A stretch of DNA of 63,939 bases from CAYNYF01 sp964401385. GTDB taxonomy: Bacteria > Planctomycetota > Phycisphaerae > SM23-33. Below the pieces are notes generated by a model. The model was not told where the DNA came from, searched no databases, and was given only the letters and a program-made list of their open reading frames with translations. Below, one piece after another: positions 1 through 8,754 of this stretch. Made by a program: the position numbers and the translations under genes. The stretch spans positions 1 to 63,939 of the forward strand of contig CAYNYF010000011.1 in assembly GCA_964401385.1 (NCBI GenBank), in the 5' to 3' direction. Position 1 is the stretch's first letter, and every line of letters starts with the position of its first letter.

Positions 1-786
<786 letters not shown>

Positions 787-905
787 ATTGTTCGCTCCAA
801 TCTTGGCTGCCTTGCCTGCCGGCGGCGCCGATCAGCCGGTGCCGCCCGCAACCCAAAGAATCAAATGCCGTTAGCACGGGTTCGAAGCTTCTTCCGGCTC
901 CAGTA

Positions 906-1229
906 TTACGCCAGGATCGCCAGCACTTCGCTTTCGTCCATCAACACCAGCTCTTCGCGGTCGACCCGGATCTCGGTTCCGGCATAGGCGGCGAACAAGA
1001 CGGTATCGCCGGCCTTCACCTGGAAGTTCGCTCGGCTGCCGTCGTCCAGCAGCTTGCCGTCGCCGAGGGCGAGAACCTTGCCCTTCTGCGGTTTTTCCTT
1101 GGCGGAGTCGGGCAGGACGATGCCGCCCCGGGTGGTCTGCTCCGCCTCCAGCCGCTTGATGAGAATCTTCTCCCCCAGCGGCCGGATCTTGGGTTTGCTC
1201 GTCTTTGCACTGCGCTTGGCCTTGGCCAT
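906..1229 (-). CDS. groES: 10 kDa co-chaperonin GroES
   Basis: A 107-residue GroES, the lid of the GroEL chamber. After a short basic N-terminal extension (MAKAKRSAKTSK) it carries the family start KIRPLGEKILIKRLEAEQTT, the mobile loop TTRGGIVLPDSAKEKPQKGKV, and the end of the beta barrel with VLFAAYAGTEI. The extension makes it slightly longer than the usual 95-100 residues. GGAG precedes the ATG. It sits between a receiver-like gene (56 bp upstream) and groEL (119 bp downstream), all on the minus strand, suggesting one transcription unit. No full CIRCE operator was found upstream. Confidence 0.97.
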   Translation of the reverse strand: MAKAKRSAKTSKPKIRPLGEKILIKRLEAEQTTRGGIVLPDSAKEKPQKGKVLALGDGKLLDDGSRANFQVKAGDTVLFAAYAGTEIRVDREELVLMDESEVLAILA

Positions 1230-1285
1230 AGGTCGCTCCTTTTTTCACGATGCAAATTGCGAACTACCGTTTCACCAATCATCAT

Positions 1286-1717
1286 TCAGAACTCGGCCCG
1301 TCGCAGGTACGCGTCGAGTCGAAGCATCATCTGGTGGATTTGCCGCAGCAGCTCTTCCAGCCTCAGCGGCTTGCTGACAACACTGAAGGCGGCCAAGCGG
1401 AGCGCCTCTTGCAGCCAGCGCGGCTCAGACCGGCCGGTCAGAAGCACCACCAGCAGGGTCTGATTCACCCGGTGAATCATCCGCAGCAGCCGCAGCACGT
1501 CCAACTCGGTGACGGCCTCGTCCAGCACGACCGCGTCGGCCCGCCCGGCCTGGACGAGCTGGAGCACCTCACGGTCGGTCCGCACCCGGTACGTCTCCAG
1601 CCAGACCGGGCCTACGATTTTGTCCAGGGCCTCGGCATATTCACCGGCCTCGCCGCTGACCACCAGCGAGAAGGGGTTGCGGCGGATGTCCTGTGCGGCC
1701 GCTGCCACCATTCCCAT
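1286..1717 (-). CDS. Stand-alone response-regulator receiver-like protein upstream of groES
   Basis: A 143-residue protein with the alternating pattern of a CheY-type receiver fold and no output domain. Visible landmarks are a strand ending in ADAVVLDE (the D is a candidate phosphoacceptor), LLVVLLTGR at the switch Ser/Thr strand, and the conserved lysine in FSVVSKPLRLEELL. The acidic pair expected after the first strand is replaced by SGE in LVVSGEAGEY, so metal binding and phosphorylation may be lost. GAGG lies just before the ATG at 1717; an in-frame GTG at 1732 and an ATG at 1711 are alternatives. It lies 56 bp before groES and probably shares its promoter. The partner and function are not recognised. 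Confidence 0.7.
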   Translation of the reverse strand: MGMVAAAAQDIRRNPFSLVVSGEAGEYAEALDKIVGPVWLETYRVRTDREVLQLVQAGRADAVVLDEAVTELDVLRLLRMIHRVNQTLLVVLLTGRSEPRWLQEALRLAAFSVVSKPLRLEELLRQIHQMMLRLDAYLRRAEF

Positions 1718-2073
1718 GCACCTCAAAGCCACAAGCGTACACGGCTACCGCATAAGTCGGAGCAACGCGGGTGCCACGGTACGTAATAACGTTTTTCGCA
1801 AACACTTAGCGCCCCCCGCGAGGACGGGCCCGTCCGCCAAACCTGCCAAAGCCCGCCTGGCGGCGGCCGCAACCTGCTCAAGTGGCAGTGTTCGGTCGCG
1901 GCAACGGGGGCCCGCTGTCGCCCGGACGGCCGCGGGCGGCGCCGAGGCAGTTCATCCGATCTCGCCCCGGGCGCCGGCGTCCGCCCGGCCCACTGCCCGG
2001 CCGCCATGGCTGGCGCGGACCGGCCTGCCGCCGGGGCGAGCGGGCGCGGCCGGCGGAAATCGTGCAAATTCCC

Positions 2074-2102
2074 TTGACCCTTTCGCCGCCGGAAATTAAC
2101 CT
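2074..2102 (+). promoter_or_regulatory. Predicted sigma-70-type promoter of rpsB-tsf-pyrH-frr
   Basis: TTGACC (2074-2079), a 17-bp spacer and TAACCT (2097-2102). Transcription would begin near 2109, leaving a leader of about 128 nt before the rpsB start. This is a pattern match only. Confidence 0.5.
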
Positions 2103-2197
2103 AACGCAATTACACTGGGCGGGCGGTGTTTGTGTGCGCCGGCCCGCTTAAAATCCAAGGCTACGATTTCCGATAATTAGAGCCAAGGCATTCACCC

Positions 2198-2219
2198 GTC
2201 CGGATGTCGGAATCCGGAC
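2198..2219 (+). promoter_or_regulatory. Hairpin in the rpsB leader next to the ribosome binding site
   Basis: Perfect inverted repeat GTCCGGAT / ATCCGGAC (8 bp) with a 6-nt loop, ending six bases before the GGAGG SD sequence of rpsB (2226-2230). The position suits translational autoregulation of a ribosomal protein operon, though this is inferred from position only. Confidence 0.4.
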
Positions 2220-2236
2220 CACAGTGGAGGTGCATA

Positions 2237-3097
2237 TTGGCAGAAGGTGTGATTCGCCAACTTATCGAAGCTGGCATCCACTTCGGGCACCGCGTCAGCC
2301 GCTGGAACCCGAAGATGAAGCCGTACATCCTGACCAAGCGGAACTCGATTCACATCATCGACCCGAAGGAAACCCTCAAAGGTCTGCTGGCCGCCAAGAA
2401 GTTCGTGATTCAGACGGTGGCGTCCGGCAAGGACCTGCTGCTGGTCGGCACCAAGCGACAGGCCCGCCGGGCGATTGAGGAAAACGCCAGACGCGTTGGA
2501 ATGCATTTCGTCACCGACCGCTGGCTGGGCGGAACGCTGACCAACTTCCGAACCATCCGCTCCCGTCTGGCCCGACTGGAGCAGCTCGAGCAGCTCGATG
2601 CCGACGGGAAACTGGCCAGGCACTCCAAGAAGGAAGACGCCCGGCTGCGGCGGGAGATGCGGAAGATCCGGCGAAACCTGGAGGGCGTCCGCAACATGGA
2701 GCGGCTGCCGGGCGCGCTGTTCGTGGCCGACGCCCACCGGGAGTTGATCGCCCTGCGCGAGGCCCGCAAGCTGGGCATTCCCACGCTGGCGCTGATCGAC
2801 ACCGACAGCGACCCGGACCTGGTGGACATTCCGATTCCCGGCAACGACGACGCCATGCGCGCCATCGAGCTGGTCGTCGGCGAGATCTGCGACGCGGCGG
2901 AGTTGGCCAAGGCCCAGCGCAGCGACAAGGCCGAATCCGAGGAGGAGGCGGCGCAGCGCCGCACCCGTCGCGCGGTCACCGCCCGTGCGGTCGTGGAGCC
3001 GCCACCCGAGGCTGCCGCCGAAACGGAAGCGCCCCCGCCCGGGCCGGCCGGCGAGCAGCCGCCCGCCGAGACGGAACAGGCCCCGCCGAAGAGCTAG
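2237..3097 (+). CDS. rpsB: 30S ribosomal protein S2
   Basis: Ribosomal protein S2, 286 residues. The family N-terminus is plain: AEGVIRQLIEAGIHFGHR, then WNPKMKPYILTKRN and later DRWLGGTLTNFRTI and PGALFVADAHRE. The start is taken as TTG at 2237 because GGAGG stands six bases before it and the resulting protein begins exactly where S2 proteins do. An upstream ATG at 2204 would add eleven unrelated residues and run through the leader hairpin. Residues from about 240 onward form an Ala/Glu/Pro-rich tail beyond the conserved core, probably disordered. First gene of the rpsB-tsf-pyrH-frr cluster, an order common in bacteria. Confidence 0.96.
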   Translation: MAEGVIRQLIEAGIHFGHRVSRWNPKMKPYILTKRNSIHIIDPKETLKGLLAAKKFVIQTVASGKDLLLVGTKRQARRAIEENARRVGMHFVTDRWLGGTLTNFRTIRSRLARLEQLEQLDADGKLARHSKKEDARLRREMRKIRRNLEGVRNMERLPGALFVADAHRELIALREARKLGIPTLALIDTDSDPDLVDIPIPGNDDAMRAIELVVGEICDAAELAKAQRSDKAESEEEAAQRRTRRAVTARAVVEPPPEAAAETEAPPPGPAGEQPPAETEQAPPKS

Positions 3098-3161
3098 GCG
3101 ACAGCATCGTTTGGCGCGGTTCCCACCGGCCGGCGGGGAGAAAGGATCAGCCGGAGCAGTC

Positions 3162-3953
3162 ATGATTGAAATCACCGCAACGATGGTAAAGGCCCTCCGG
3201 GAGAAGACCGGGCAGGGCATGATGGACTGCAAGAAGGCCCTGAGCGAATGCGGCGGCGACGTCGAAGCCGCCATCGGGTGGCTGCGCAAGAAGGGGCTGG
3301 CCCAGGCCGAACGCAAGGCCGCCCGCACCACCAGCGAGGGGCTCATCGCCGCCCACGCCGCCGACGGCGGCGGGGCGATGGTCGAGGTGGCCTGCGAGAC
3401 CGACTTCTGCGCCCGCAACGAGGAATTTAAGAAGATGGTGCGGCAGGTGGCCGAGCTGGCCGCCGCCGAGCCGGACGGGCCCGTGGGCGAAACCGAGCAC
3501 ATCCAGGCGGCCGTGCAGGCCTGCTTCAACAAGATCAACGAGAACATGCGCTACTCCCGGGGCGCGAAAATCTCCGCGGCGACCATCGGGCACTACATCC
3601 ACCACAACGGCAAGGTGGGCGTGCTGGTCGGCATCGAGGGCGAAATCGCCCCGGAGCTGCTCAACGACCTGTGCATGCATATCGCCTTCGCCGATCCGAT
3701 GGCCATTACCGCCGACCAGATCCCCGCCGAGGTGGTCGAGCGCGAGAAGCGCCTGGCCGCCGAGCAGGCGGTCGAGTCCGGCAAACCGGCGGCGGTGATC
3801 GAGAAGATCGTCGCCGGCAAGACCGCCAAGTTCCTCGCCGCCAACGCCCTGCTGGAGCAACCATTCGTCAAGGACGAGAAGAAGAAGGTCAAGCAGGTTC
3901 TTGGCCCGGCCAAGGTGACGGGCTTCGTCAGATTTCAGGTCGGGCAAGAGTAA
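3162..3953 (+). CDS. tsf: Elongation factor Ts
   Basis: EF-Ts, the nucleotide exchange factor for EF-Tu, 263 residues. The UBA-like N-terminal domain MIEITATMVKALREKTGQGM is followed by MDCKKALSECGGDVEAAI, and the core carries the family motif VEVACETDFCARN. The ATG at 3162 has GGAG a few bases upstream, and earlier in-frame starts would only add proline- and arginine-rich translation of the rpsB tail. It follows rpsB by 64 bp and precedes pyrH by only a few bases, consistent with co-transcription. Confidence 0.96.
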   Translation: MIEITATMVKALREKTGQGMMDCKKALSECGGDVEAAIGWLRKKGLAQAERKAARTTSEGLIAAHAADGGGAMVEVACETDFCARNEEFKKMVRQVAELAAAEPDGPVGETEHIQAAVQACFNKINENMRYSRGAKISAATIGHYIHHNGKVGVLVGIEGEIAPELLNDLCMHIAFADPMAITADQIPAEVVEREKRLAAEQAVESGKPAAVIEKIVAGKTAKFLAANALLEQPFVKDEKKKVKQVLGPAKVTGFVRFQVGQE

Positions 3954-3962
3954 GCCCAAGTG

Positions 3963-4691
3963 ATGTCTTCGGGATCGCACTACCGCCGCGTGCTGATCAA
4001 GATCTCCGGGGAGGCGTTCTGCGGCCCCGGCGGGTTCGGGCTGGATCAGCAGGCGATCGAGGCGGTCGCGGGCGAGCTGGCCGGGCTGGGCGAGATGCAG
4101 GTCCAGGTGGGTCTGGTCGTCGGGGGCGGCAACTTCTTCCGGGGCAAGACGCTGGCGGCGAGCCAGTTCATCCCGCGTGTAACGGCCGACGCCATGGGCA
4201 TGCTGGCCACGGTGATGAACGGGCTGGCCCTGGCCGAAGCCCTCACCGCCCGCGGCGTGGCCGCCCGCGTGCTCTCGGCCATTCCGATGGACCGCGTGTG
4301 CGAGTCGTTCACCCACGCCCGGGCCCTGGGCCACCTGGAGAAAGGCCGCCTGCTGATCCTGGTCGGCGGAACCGGCAGTCCCTTCTTCACCACCGACACC
4401 TGCGCCGCCTTGCGGGCAAACGAAATCGCCGCGGAAGTGCTGCTGAAGGCCACCAAGGTCGACGGCGTCTTCGAGGCCGACCCGGTCACGCATCCGGGTG
4501 CAAGGAAGTTCGACCGCCTGACCTACGGGGAGGTGCTCGCCCGGCAGTTGGGGGTGATGGACCTGGCGGCGGTCTCGCTGTGTATGAACTCGGGCATTCC
4601 GGTCATCGTCTTCCGCCTGGCCACGCCCGGCAGTCTGGCCCGAGCCGTGCAGAAGCAAGCCGTGGGAACCATAATCTCGGCCGATTCGTGA
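3963..4691 (+). CDS. pyrH: Uridylate kinase (UMP kinase)
   Basis: Bacterial-type UMP kinase of the amino acid kinase fold, phosphorylating UMP to UDP in pyrimidine nucleotide synthesis, 242 residues. Signatures are RRVLIKISGEAF at the N-terminus, VVGGGNFFRGKTLA for the phosphate loop, DAMGMLATVMNGLALAEAL, and KATKVDGVFEADPVTHPGA near the ATP site. ATG at 3963 is directly preceded by a GTG at 3960 that could equally serve. The gene begins nine bases after the tsf stop. The tsf-pyrH-frr neighbourhood is classical. Confidence 0.95.
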   Translation: MSSGSHYRRVLIKISGEAFCGPGGFGLDQQAIEAVAGELAGLGEMQVQVGLVVGGGNFFRGKTLAASQFIPRVTADAMGMLATVMNGLALAEALTARGVAARVLSAIPMDRVCESFTHARALGHLEKGRLLILVGGTGSPFFTTDTCAALRANEIAAEVLLKATKVDGVFEADPVTHPGARKFDRLTYGEVLARQLGVMDLAAVSLCMNSGIPVIVFRLATPGSLARAVQKQAVGTIISADS

Positions 4692-4721
4692 CGCGTTTCG
4701 GCCCTGGCGGAGGTAGCGGCC

Positions 4722-5282
4722 ATGCCGACCGACGACATCCTTCTCGACTGCGAAGAGAAAATGGAGCAGGCGGTGGAGTTCTTCCACAAGGAGCTGCGCG
4801 GCATCCGCACGGGGCGGGCCTCGGCCGGGCTGGTGGAGTTCATCAAGGTCGACTACTACGGCTCGCCCACGGAGCTGCGTCAACTGGCCTCCATCGCCGT
4901 GCCCGAAGCGAACCTGATCGTGATCAAGCCGTTCGACCCGTCCAGCGTCAAGACCATCGAGCGGGCGATCCAGACTTCGGACCTGGGCATCACACCCAAC
5001 ACCGACGGCAAGATCATCCGCCTTGCGGTGCCGTCGCTGTCGGGGGAGCGGCGGAAGCAACTGGCCTCGCAGCTCAAGAAGTTGGCCGAGCAGGCTCGCG
5101 TGGCCGTACGCAAGGTCCGCCGCGAGGCCAACAAAACCATCCACAAGGAAAAAGAAGACGGCACCCTGCCCGAGGACGACGCGGAAAAGTGCAAAGAAGA
5201 AACCCAGAAGCTCACCGATGATTACGCTAAAAAGATCGACCGGATACTCACGGAAAAGAACAAGGAGGTCATGGAGACGTAG
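4722..5282 (+). CDS. frr: Ribosome recycling factor
   Basis: RRF, 186 residues, which splits post-termination ribosomes together with EF-G. The three-helix-bundle protein shows the expected FHKELRGIRTGRASAGLVEF, VDYYGSPTELRQLASIAVPE, RAIQTSDLGITPNTDGK and the C-terminal IRKVRREAN-like segment VAVRKVRREANK. GGAGG stands upstream of the ATG. Length matches the family. It is the last gene of the cluster, about 130 bp before tRNA-Lys. Confidence 0.96.
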   Translation: MPTDDILLDCEEKMEQAVEFFHKELRGIRTGRASAGLVEFIKVDYYGSPTELRQLASIAVPEANLIVIKPFDPSSVKTIERAIQTSDLGITPNTDGKIIRLAVPSLSGERRKQLASQLKKLAEQARVAVRKVRREANKTIHKEKEDGTLPEDDAEKCKEETQKLTDDYAKKIDRILTEKNKEVMET

Positions 5283-5412
5283 GCGGGAGCCGGTCGGTCG
5301 GCGGGTTGGCAAATCAGGTATGGGCTGCCGGGCGGTTCGGGTACAATGTTGTGTTGCGTTGGAAGCGGGCGACCGATGGCGGATTCCCGCCCGCCGGTGC
5401 CCGCTTGCAGGC

Positions 5413-5485
5413 GGGGGAGTAGCTCAGTTGGTAGAGCAACGGCCTTTTAAGCCGTAGGTCCTGGGTTCGAGCCCCAGCTCCCTCA
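5413..5485 (+). tRNA. tRNA-Lys (anticodon TTT)
   Basis: A complete cloverleaf. The acceptor stem GGGGGAG pairs with CTCCCTC (one G-T wobble). The D arm contains AGCTCAGTTGGTAGAGC, the anticodon stem ACGGC/GCCGT encloses CTTTTAA with TTT at 5446-5448, and the T arm is CTGGG-TTCGAGC-CCCAG. The discriminator is A and CCA is not encoded. A TACAAT box at 5342-5347 may be part of its promoter. Confidence 0.97.
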
Positions 5486-5563
5486 GTTGACGAGCGCGTG
5501 CGGACGGCAGGGCTGGCGAGTCGGCGCGGTTGTGCCGGCTCCGCGGGCCTCGTCGAGACAAGC

Positions 5564-5638
5564 GGCCCCATCGTCTAGCCAGGTTCAGGACACCGGCTTT
5601 TCAAGCCGGCAGCACGGGTTCGAATCCCGTTGGGGCCA
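5564..5638 (+). tRNA. tRNA-Glu (anticodon TTC)
   Basis: A complete cloverleaf. The acceptor stem GGCCCCA pairs with TGGGGCC, the anticodon stem CCGGC/GCCGG encloses TTTTCAA with TTC at 5600-5602, and the T arm is CGGG-TTCGAAT-CCCG. The D loop contains CCAGGTTCAGG. Discriminator A, CCA not encoded. It lies 78 bp after tRNA-Lys and may share its transcript. Confidence 0.97.
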
Positions 5639-5853
5639 TTCGAGTCGCTGCGCTCGCTCGTGACAGGCCTGCCCGCCTCACATCCGTCCAAAGCTCGCAC
5701 CCGCGAAAAAGGGCTTCCCGACAGAGCAGCGAGGCGAATGTCCTGAGCAATTGACCGAAGGCAGCGCGTCGAAGGGCTTCTCCTTGTCCGGGAAAGCCAG
5801 TGAAGCCGGAAAATGGGTGCGGGCAATAGGTTGGTGTGATATAGGGGGCGCCC

Positions 5854-6834
5854 ATGAACGTATTGGTCACCGGCGGGGCGGGTTACATCGGCTCACACCT
5901 GCTGCGGGCGCTGGCGGCGGCGGGGCACGAGTGCGTGGCTTACGACAACCTCTCGGCCGGGCACGCCGAGGCCGTCGGCGCGGCCAGGCTGATCGTCGGC
6001 GACGTCACCGACGCGGTCGCCCTCTCCAGCGCAATGCGGGATCACCGCGTCGAGGCGGTGGTGCATCTGGCCGCGGTGATCGAGGCCGGCGAGTCCGTCG
6101 AGAAGCCCGAGAAGTACTATCGCAACAATACCGTCGGCGGGCTGACGCTGCTGGAGGCGATGCGGCAGGCGGGCGCAGCGAAGATGGTCTTTTCCTCCAC
6201 CGCGGCCGTCTACGGCGACCCCGAGCGCGTGCCCATCGAGGAAGACGACCGCACGCAGCCAATCAACCCCTACGGTGCCAGCAAGCTGGCCGTGGAGCGG
6301 ATGCTGCCGGGCTTCGCGGCCGCGCACGGAATGGGCTTCGTGTCGCTGCGGTATTTCAACGTGGCCGGGGCCGCCCCCGGAGGCGAGATCGGCGAGGACC
6401 ACACACCCGAGACGCACCTGATTCCGCTGGTGCTCCAGGCGCCGCTGGGCCGGCGGGAGTCGGTGCGGATCTTCGGCGACGATTACGACACGCCCGACGG
6501 CACCTGCATCCGCGATTACATTCACGTGATGGACCTCGCGGCCGCACACGTGCTGGCGCTGGAGGCGATCCGGCCGGGAAAGGTGAAGGTCTACAACCTC
6601 GGCAACGGGGAGGGCTTTTCCGTCAAGCAGGTCATCCAGACCTGCCGCGAGGTCACCGGGCACGCCATTCCGGCCGAGGTCGCCCCCCGCCGCCCGGGAG
6701 ACGCCCCGCGCCTGATCGCCTCCTCCAAGAGGGCCGCCGCCGAGCTGAACTGGAAGCCGCAGTCGCCCGAGCTGCCAGCCATCGTCGCCGACGCCTGGGC
6801 CTGGCACAAATCGCACCCCGGGGGGTACGGATAG
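5854..6834 (+). CDS. galE: UDP-glucose 4-epimerase
   Basis: Short-chain dehydrogenase-type epimerase interconverting UDP-glucose and UDP-galactose, 326 residues, cytoplasmic. It shows the NAD-binding GGAGYIGSH at residues 7-15, the YDNLS adenine-ribose motif, the catalytic SSTAAVYG serine/threonine region and YGASK tyrosine-lysine pair, and the GalE-specific LRYFNVAGA and DGTCIRDYIHVMDLA. Length matches the family. It stands alone, convergent with the nfnB gene, with an inverted repeat between them. It would feed Leloir galactose metabolism or exopolysaccharide precursors. Confidence 0.93.
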   Translation: MNVLVTGGAGYIGSHLLRALAAAGHECVAYDNLSAGHAEAVGAARLIVGDVTDAVALSSAMRDHRVEAVVHLAAVIEAGESVEKPEKYYRNNTVGGLTLLEAMRQAGAAKMVFSSTAAVYGDPERVPIEEDDRTQPINPYGASKLAVERMLPGFAAAHGMGFVSLRYFNVAGAAPGGEIGEDHTPETHLIPLVLQAPLGRRESVRIFGDDYDTPDGTCIRDYIHVMDLAAAHVLALEAIRPGKVKVYNLGNGEGFSVKQVIQTCREVTGHAIPAEVAPRRPGDAPRLIASSKRAAAELNWKPQSPELPAIVADAWAWHKSHPGGYG

Positions 6835-6845
6835 CCAGTTGACCA

Positions 6846-6974
6846 GTTAATCAGTTGATCAGTAAATCAGTGAATCAGGAAAGCCCGGGGCAAGTTCCCT
6901 TGTCGTCTGCGCGCGAACGGCTGCCGAAGGCCGGCCCGGAACCGACGAGCCGATCAACCGATCAACTGATTAAC
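6846..6974. repeat. Inverted repeat between convergent galE and nfnB
   Basis: GTTAATCAGTTGATC (6846-6860) is repeated as its exact reverse complement at 6960-6974, 99 bp apart. Around each arm lie imperfect iterations of ATCAGT or CGATCAAC. The arms immediately follow the stop codons of the two convergent genes. The element could act as a bidirectional transcription end or be a small repeat insertion. Confidence 0.6.
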
Positions 6975-6977
6975 CGA

Positions 6978-8402
6978 TCACTTCTTCTCGCGCAAATAGC
7001 GGTCGATGGCGCGGGCGGCGCGCTTGCCGTCGCCCATGGCCAGGATGACCGTGGCCCCGCCGCGGACGATGTCGCCGCCGGCGAAGACGCCGGGCAGGGA
7101 GGTTTGGCCGTCCTCGTCGGCCTCGATGTATCCCCACTTGTTGAGCTTCAGCTCGGGGCAGGTGCTGGTCAGCAGCGGGTTGGCGCGGACGCCGACGGCC
7201 ACGACCACCACGTCGCACTCGACGTCGTGCTCGCTGCCTTCGATGGGCACCGGCCGCCGCCGCCCGGAGGCGTCCGGCTCGCCCAGTCGCATCTTCTGCA
7301 TGCGAATGCCGCGGACCCAGCCTTCCTCGCCCAGGATCGCCACCGGCGCTTCCAGCAGGTGGAACTCGACGCCTTCTTCCTTGGCGTGCTTGATTTCCTC
7401 GACGCGGGCGGGCATCTCCGTCTCGGTGCGGCGGTAGTAGATCATGGCGCGCTCGGCCCCGAGGCGCTTGGCCGTCCGCACGCCGTCCATGGCGGTGTTG
7501 CCGCCGCCGATGACGACCGCCCGCCGGGCGCGGATGATCGGCGTCCGCCCCGGGCCGCCCTTGTACGCCCCCATCAGGTTCACGCGCGTGAGGAACTCGT
7601 TGGCCGAGTACACGCCGTTGAGGTTCTCGCCCGGCACCTTCAGGAAGACCGGCAGCCCCGCCCCGTTGGCGACGAAGCAGGCGTCGAAGTCCCGGCGGAT
7701 TTCCTCGACGGTGATCGTCTTGCCGACGATCACGTTGCACTCGATCCGCACGCCCAGGGCTTTGAGCTGGCCCACCTCGTAATCCAGGATCTCCTTGGGC
7801 AGGCGGAATTGCGGGATTCCGTACCGCAGCACCCCGCCGGCGTCGTGCAGGGCCTCGAAGACCGTCACCTCGTGGCCCATGCGGGCCAATTCCCCCGCGG
7901 CCGTGAGCCCGCCCGGGCCGGAGCCGACCACGGCCACCTTGAACCCGCTTGGCGCCGCCAGGTCGGTCTTGTCGGCTAGGCCGTGCTGCATGGCCCAGTC
8001 GGCCACGAAGCGCTCCAGGTAGCCCACCGCCACCGGCTCGCCCTTGGCCGCCCGCACGCACATCTGCTCGCACTGCGTTTCCTGCGGGCACACCCTCCCG
8101 CACATGGCCGGCAGGGCGTTCGTCCGCTTGAGCACCTCAAAGGCCGCGGCAAAGTCGCTCTCGGCGACCTTGGCGATGAACTCGGGAATGTCCACCTCCA
8201 CCGGGCAGCCCTCGACGCACTTTCGGTTCTTGCACTGGAGGCAGCGCTGGGCCTCGCGGACGGCCGCCGCTTCCGCCAGGCCAAGGTTGACCTCCTCGAA
8301 GTTGCCCGCCCGCTGGGTCGCGTCCTGCTCGGGCATGCGCACGCGCTCGATGGCCATCCGCTGCTTTGCCGTCAGTGGTTTGGAATCGGTGGGGGCCGTC
8401 AC
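6978..8402 (-). CDS. nfnB: NfnB: NADPH-side subunit of ferredoxin:NADP+ oxidoreductase (GltD-like flavoprotein)
   Basis: A 474-residue iron-sulfur flavoprotein. The N-terminal cluster domain has CLQCKNRKCVEGCPV and later MCGRVCPQETQCEQMC. Next come the FAD fold (VAVVGSGPGGLTAAGELARMG) and the NADPH fold (RRAVVIGGGNTAMDGVRTAKR), closing with LPGVFAGGDIVRGGATVILAMGDGKRAA. Taken alone it could be the small glutamate synthase subunit, but no gltB large subunit is present, while an NfnA-type partner lies just upstream on the same strand. That pairing favours NfnAB, which in characterised organisms bifurcates electrons between NADPH, ferredoxin and NAD+. The two genes are separated by 352 bp, which is unusual for this pair. 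Confidence 0.85.
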   Translation of the reverse strand: MTAPTDSKPLTAKQRMAIERVRMPEQDATQRAGNFEEVNLGLAEAAAVREAQRCLQCKNRKCVEGCPVEVDIPEFIAKVAESDFAAAFEVLKRTNALPAMCGRVCPQETQCEQMCVRAAKGEPVAVGYLERFVADWAMQHGLADKTDLAAPSGFKVAVVGSGPGGLTAAGELARMGHEVTVFEALHDAGGVLRYGIPQFRLPKEILDYEVGQLKALGVRIECNVIVGKTITVEEIRRDFDACFVANGAGLPVFLKVPGENLNGVYSANEFLTRVNLMGAYKGGPGRTPIIRARRAVVIGGGNTAMDGVRTAKRLGAERAMIYYRRTETEMPARVEEIKHAKEEGVEFHLLEAPVAILGEEGWVRGIRMQKMRLGEPDASGRRRPVPIEGSEHDVECDVVVVAVGVRANPLLTSTCPELKLNKWGYIEADEDGQTSLPGVFAGGDIVRGGATVILAMGDGKRAARAIDRYLREKK

Positions 8403-8754
8403 CGCATTGGCTTCCTAGCCGGACCGCAGCAATGTTTGAACAGTGGACATGCCCACCTCCCTGCCCACCTCCGCCAGGCAGGCGGGCGCTAGGCAGGCGG
8501 ACCCGTCCACGGTTTCCACAAATCCCAACGAATGGGAACACGAATGACACGCCTGCCCACCACCCGCCTGCCGACTTGCGGGCAGGTCTTGCAGGCGGGA
8601 ATTCTCACGAATTGCACGAATTGGGAACAAGTTGCTCAAGAAAAGGAGCCCATTCGTGGAATTCGCCGTAATTCGTGTAATTCGTGGAGTCCCGCGCCGC
8701 CCGCGCGGACACATCCTCACCTGGTTACATTCTCCAAACATTCCTGTGACCAGC
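8403..8754. repeat. Repeat-filled gap between nfnA and nfnB
   Basis: A gene-free stretch of 352 bp. It contains a GC-rich dispersed element at 8552-8599, which begins CCTGCCCACCA and ends CTTGCAGGCGGG and recurs elsewhere in the window. It also contains a 17-bp inverted repeat, CACGAATTGCACGAATT at 8606-8622 with its near-perfect reverse complement at 8670-8686. Further GGCAGGCGGG iterations lie at about 8470-8505. No promoter for nfnB was recognised. Confidence 0.7.

Larger units (their letters stand above)
1718..2236. other. Divergent intergenic region between the groESL unit and rpsB
   Basis: About 520 bp without a convincing gene. The left part must hold the promoter of the minus-strand receiver-groES-groEL unit, but no clear -35/-10 pair or CIRCE operator was recognised. 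The right part holds a good plus-strand promoter (2074-2102), a leader of roughly 130 nt and a perfect hairpin just before the rpsB Shine-Dalgarno sequence. Confidence 0.6.

Noticed and set aside
868..890. CIRCE operator between groES and groEL
   Set aside because: Only TTAGCAC is present; no matching GTGCTAA arm at the right distance.
3147..5312. Minus-strand open frame of about 720 codons across tsf, pyrH and frr
   Set aside because: Antisense shadow of three clear genes; no motifs.
6978..8402. Glutamate synthase small subunit
   Set aside because: Motifs alone would allow it, but no large subunit is present, and the NfnA partner on the same strand makes NfnB the better call.
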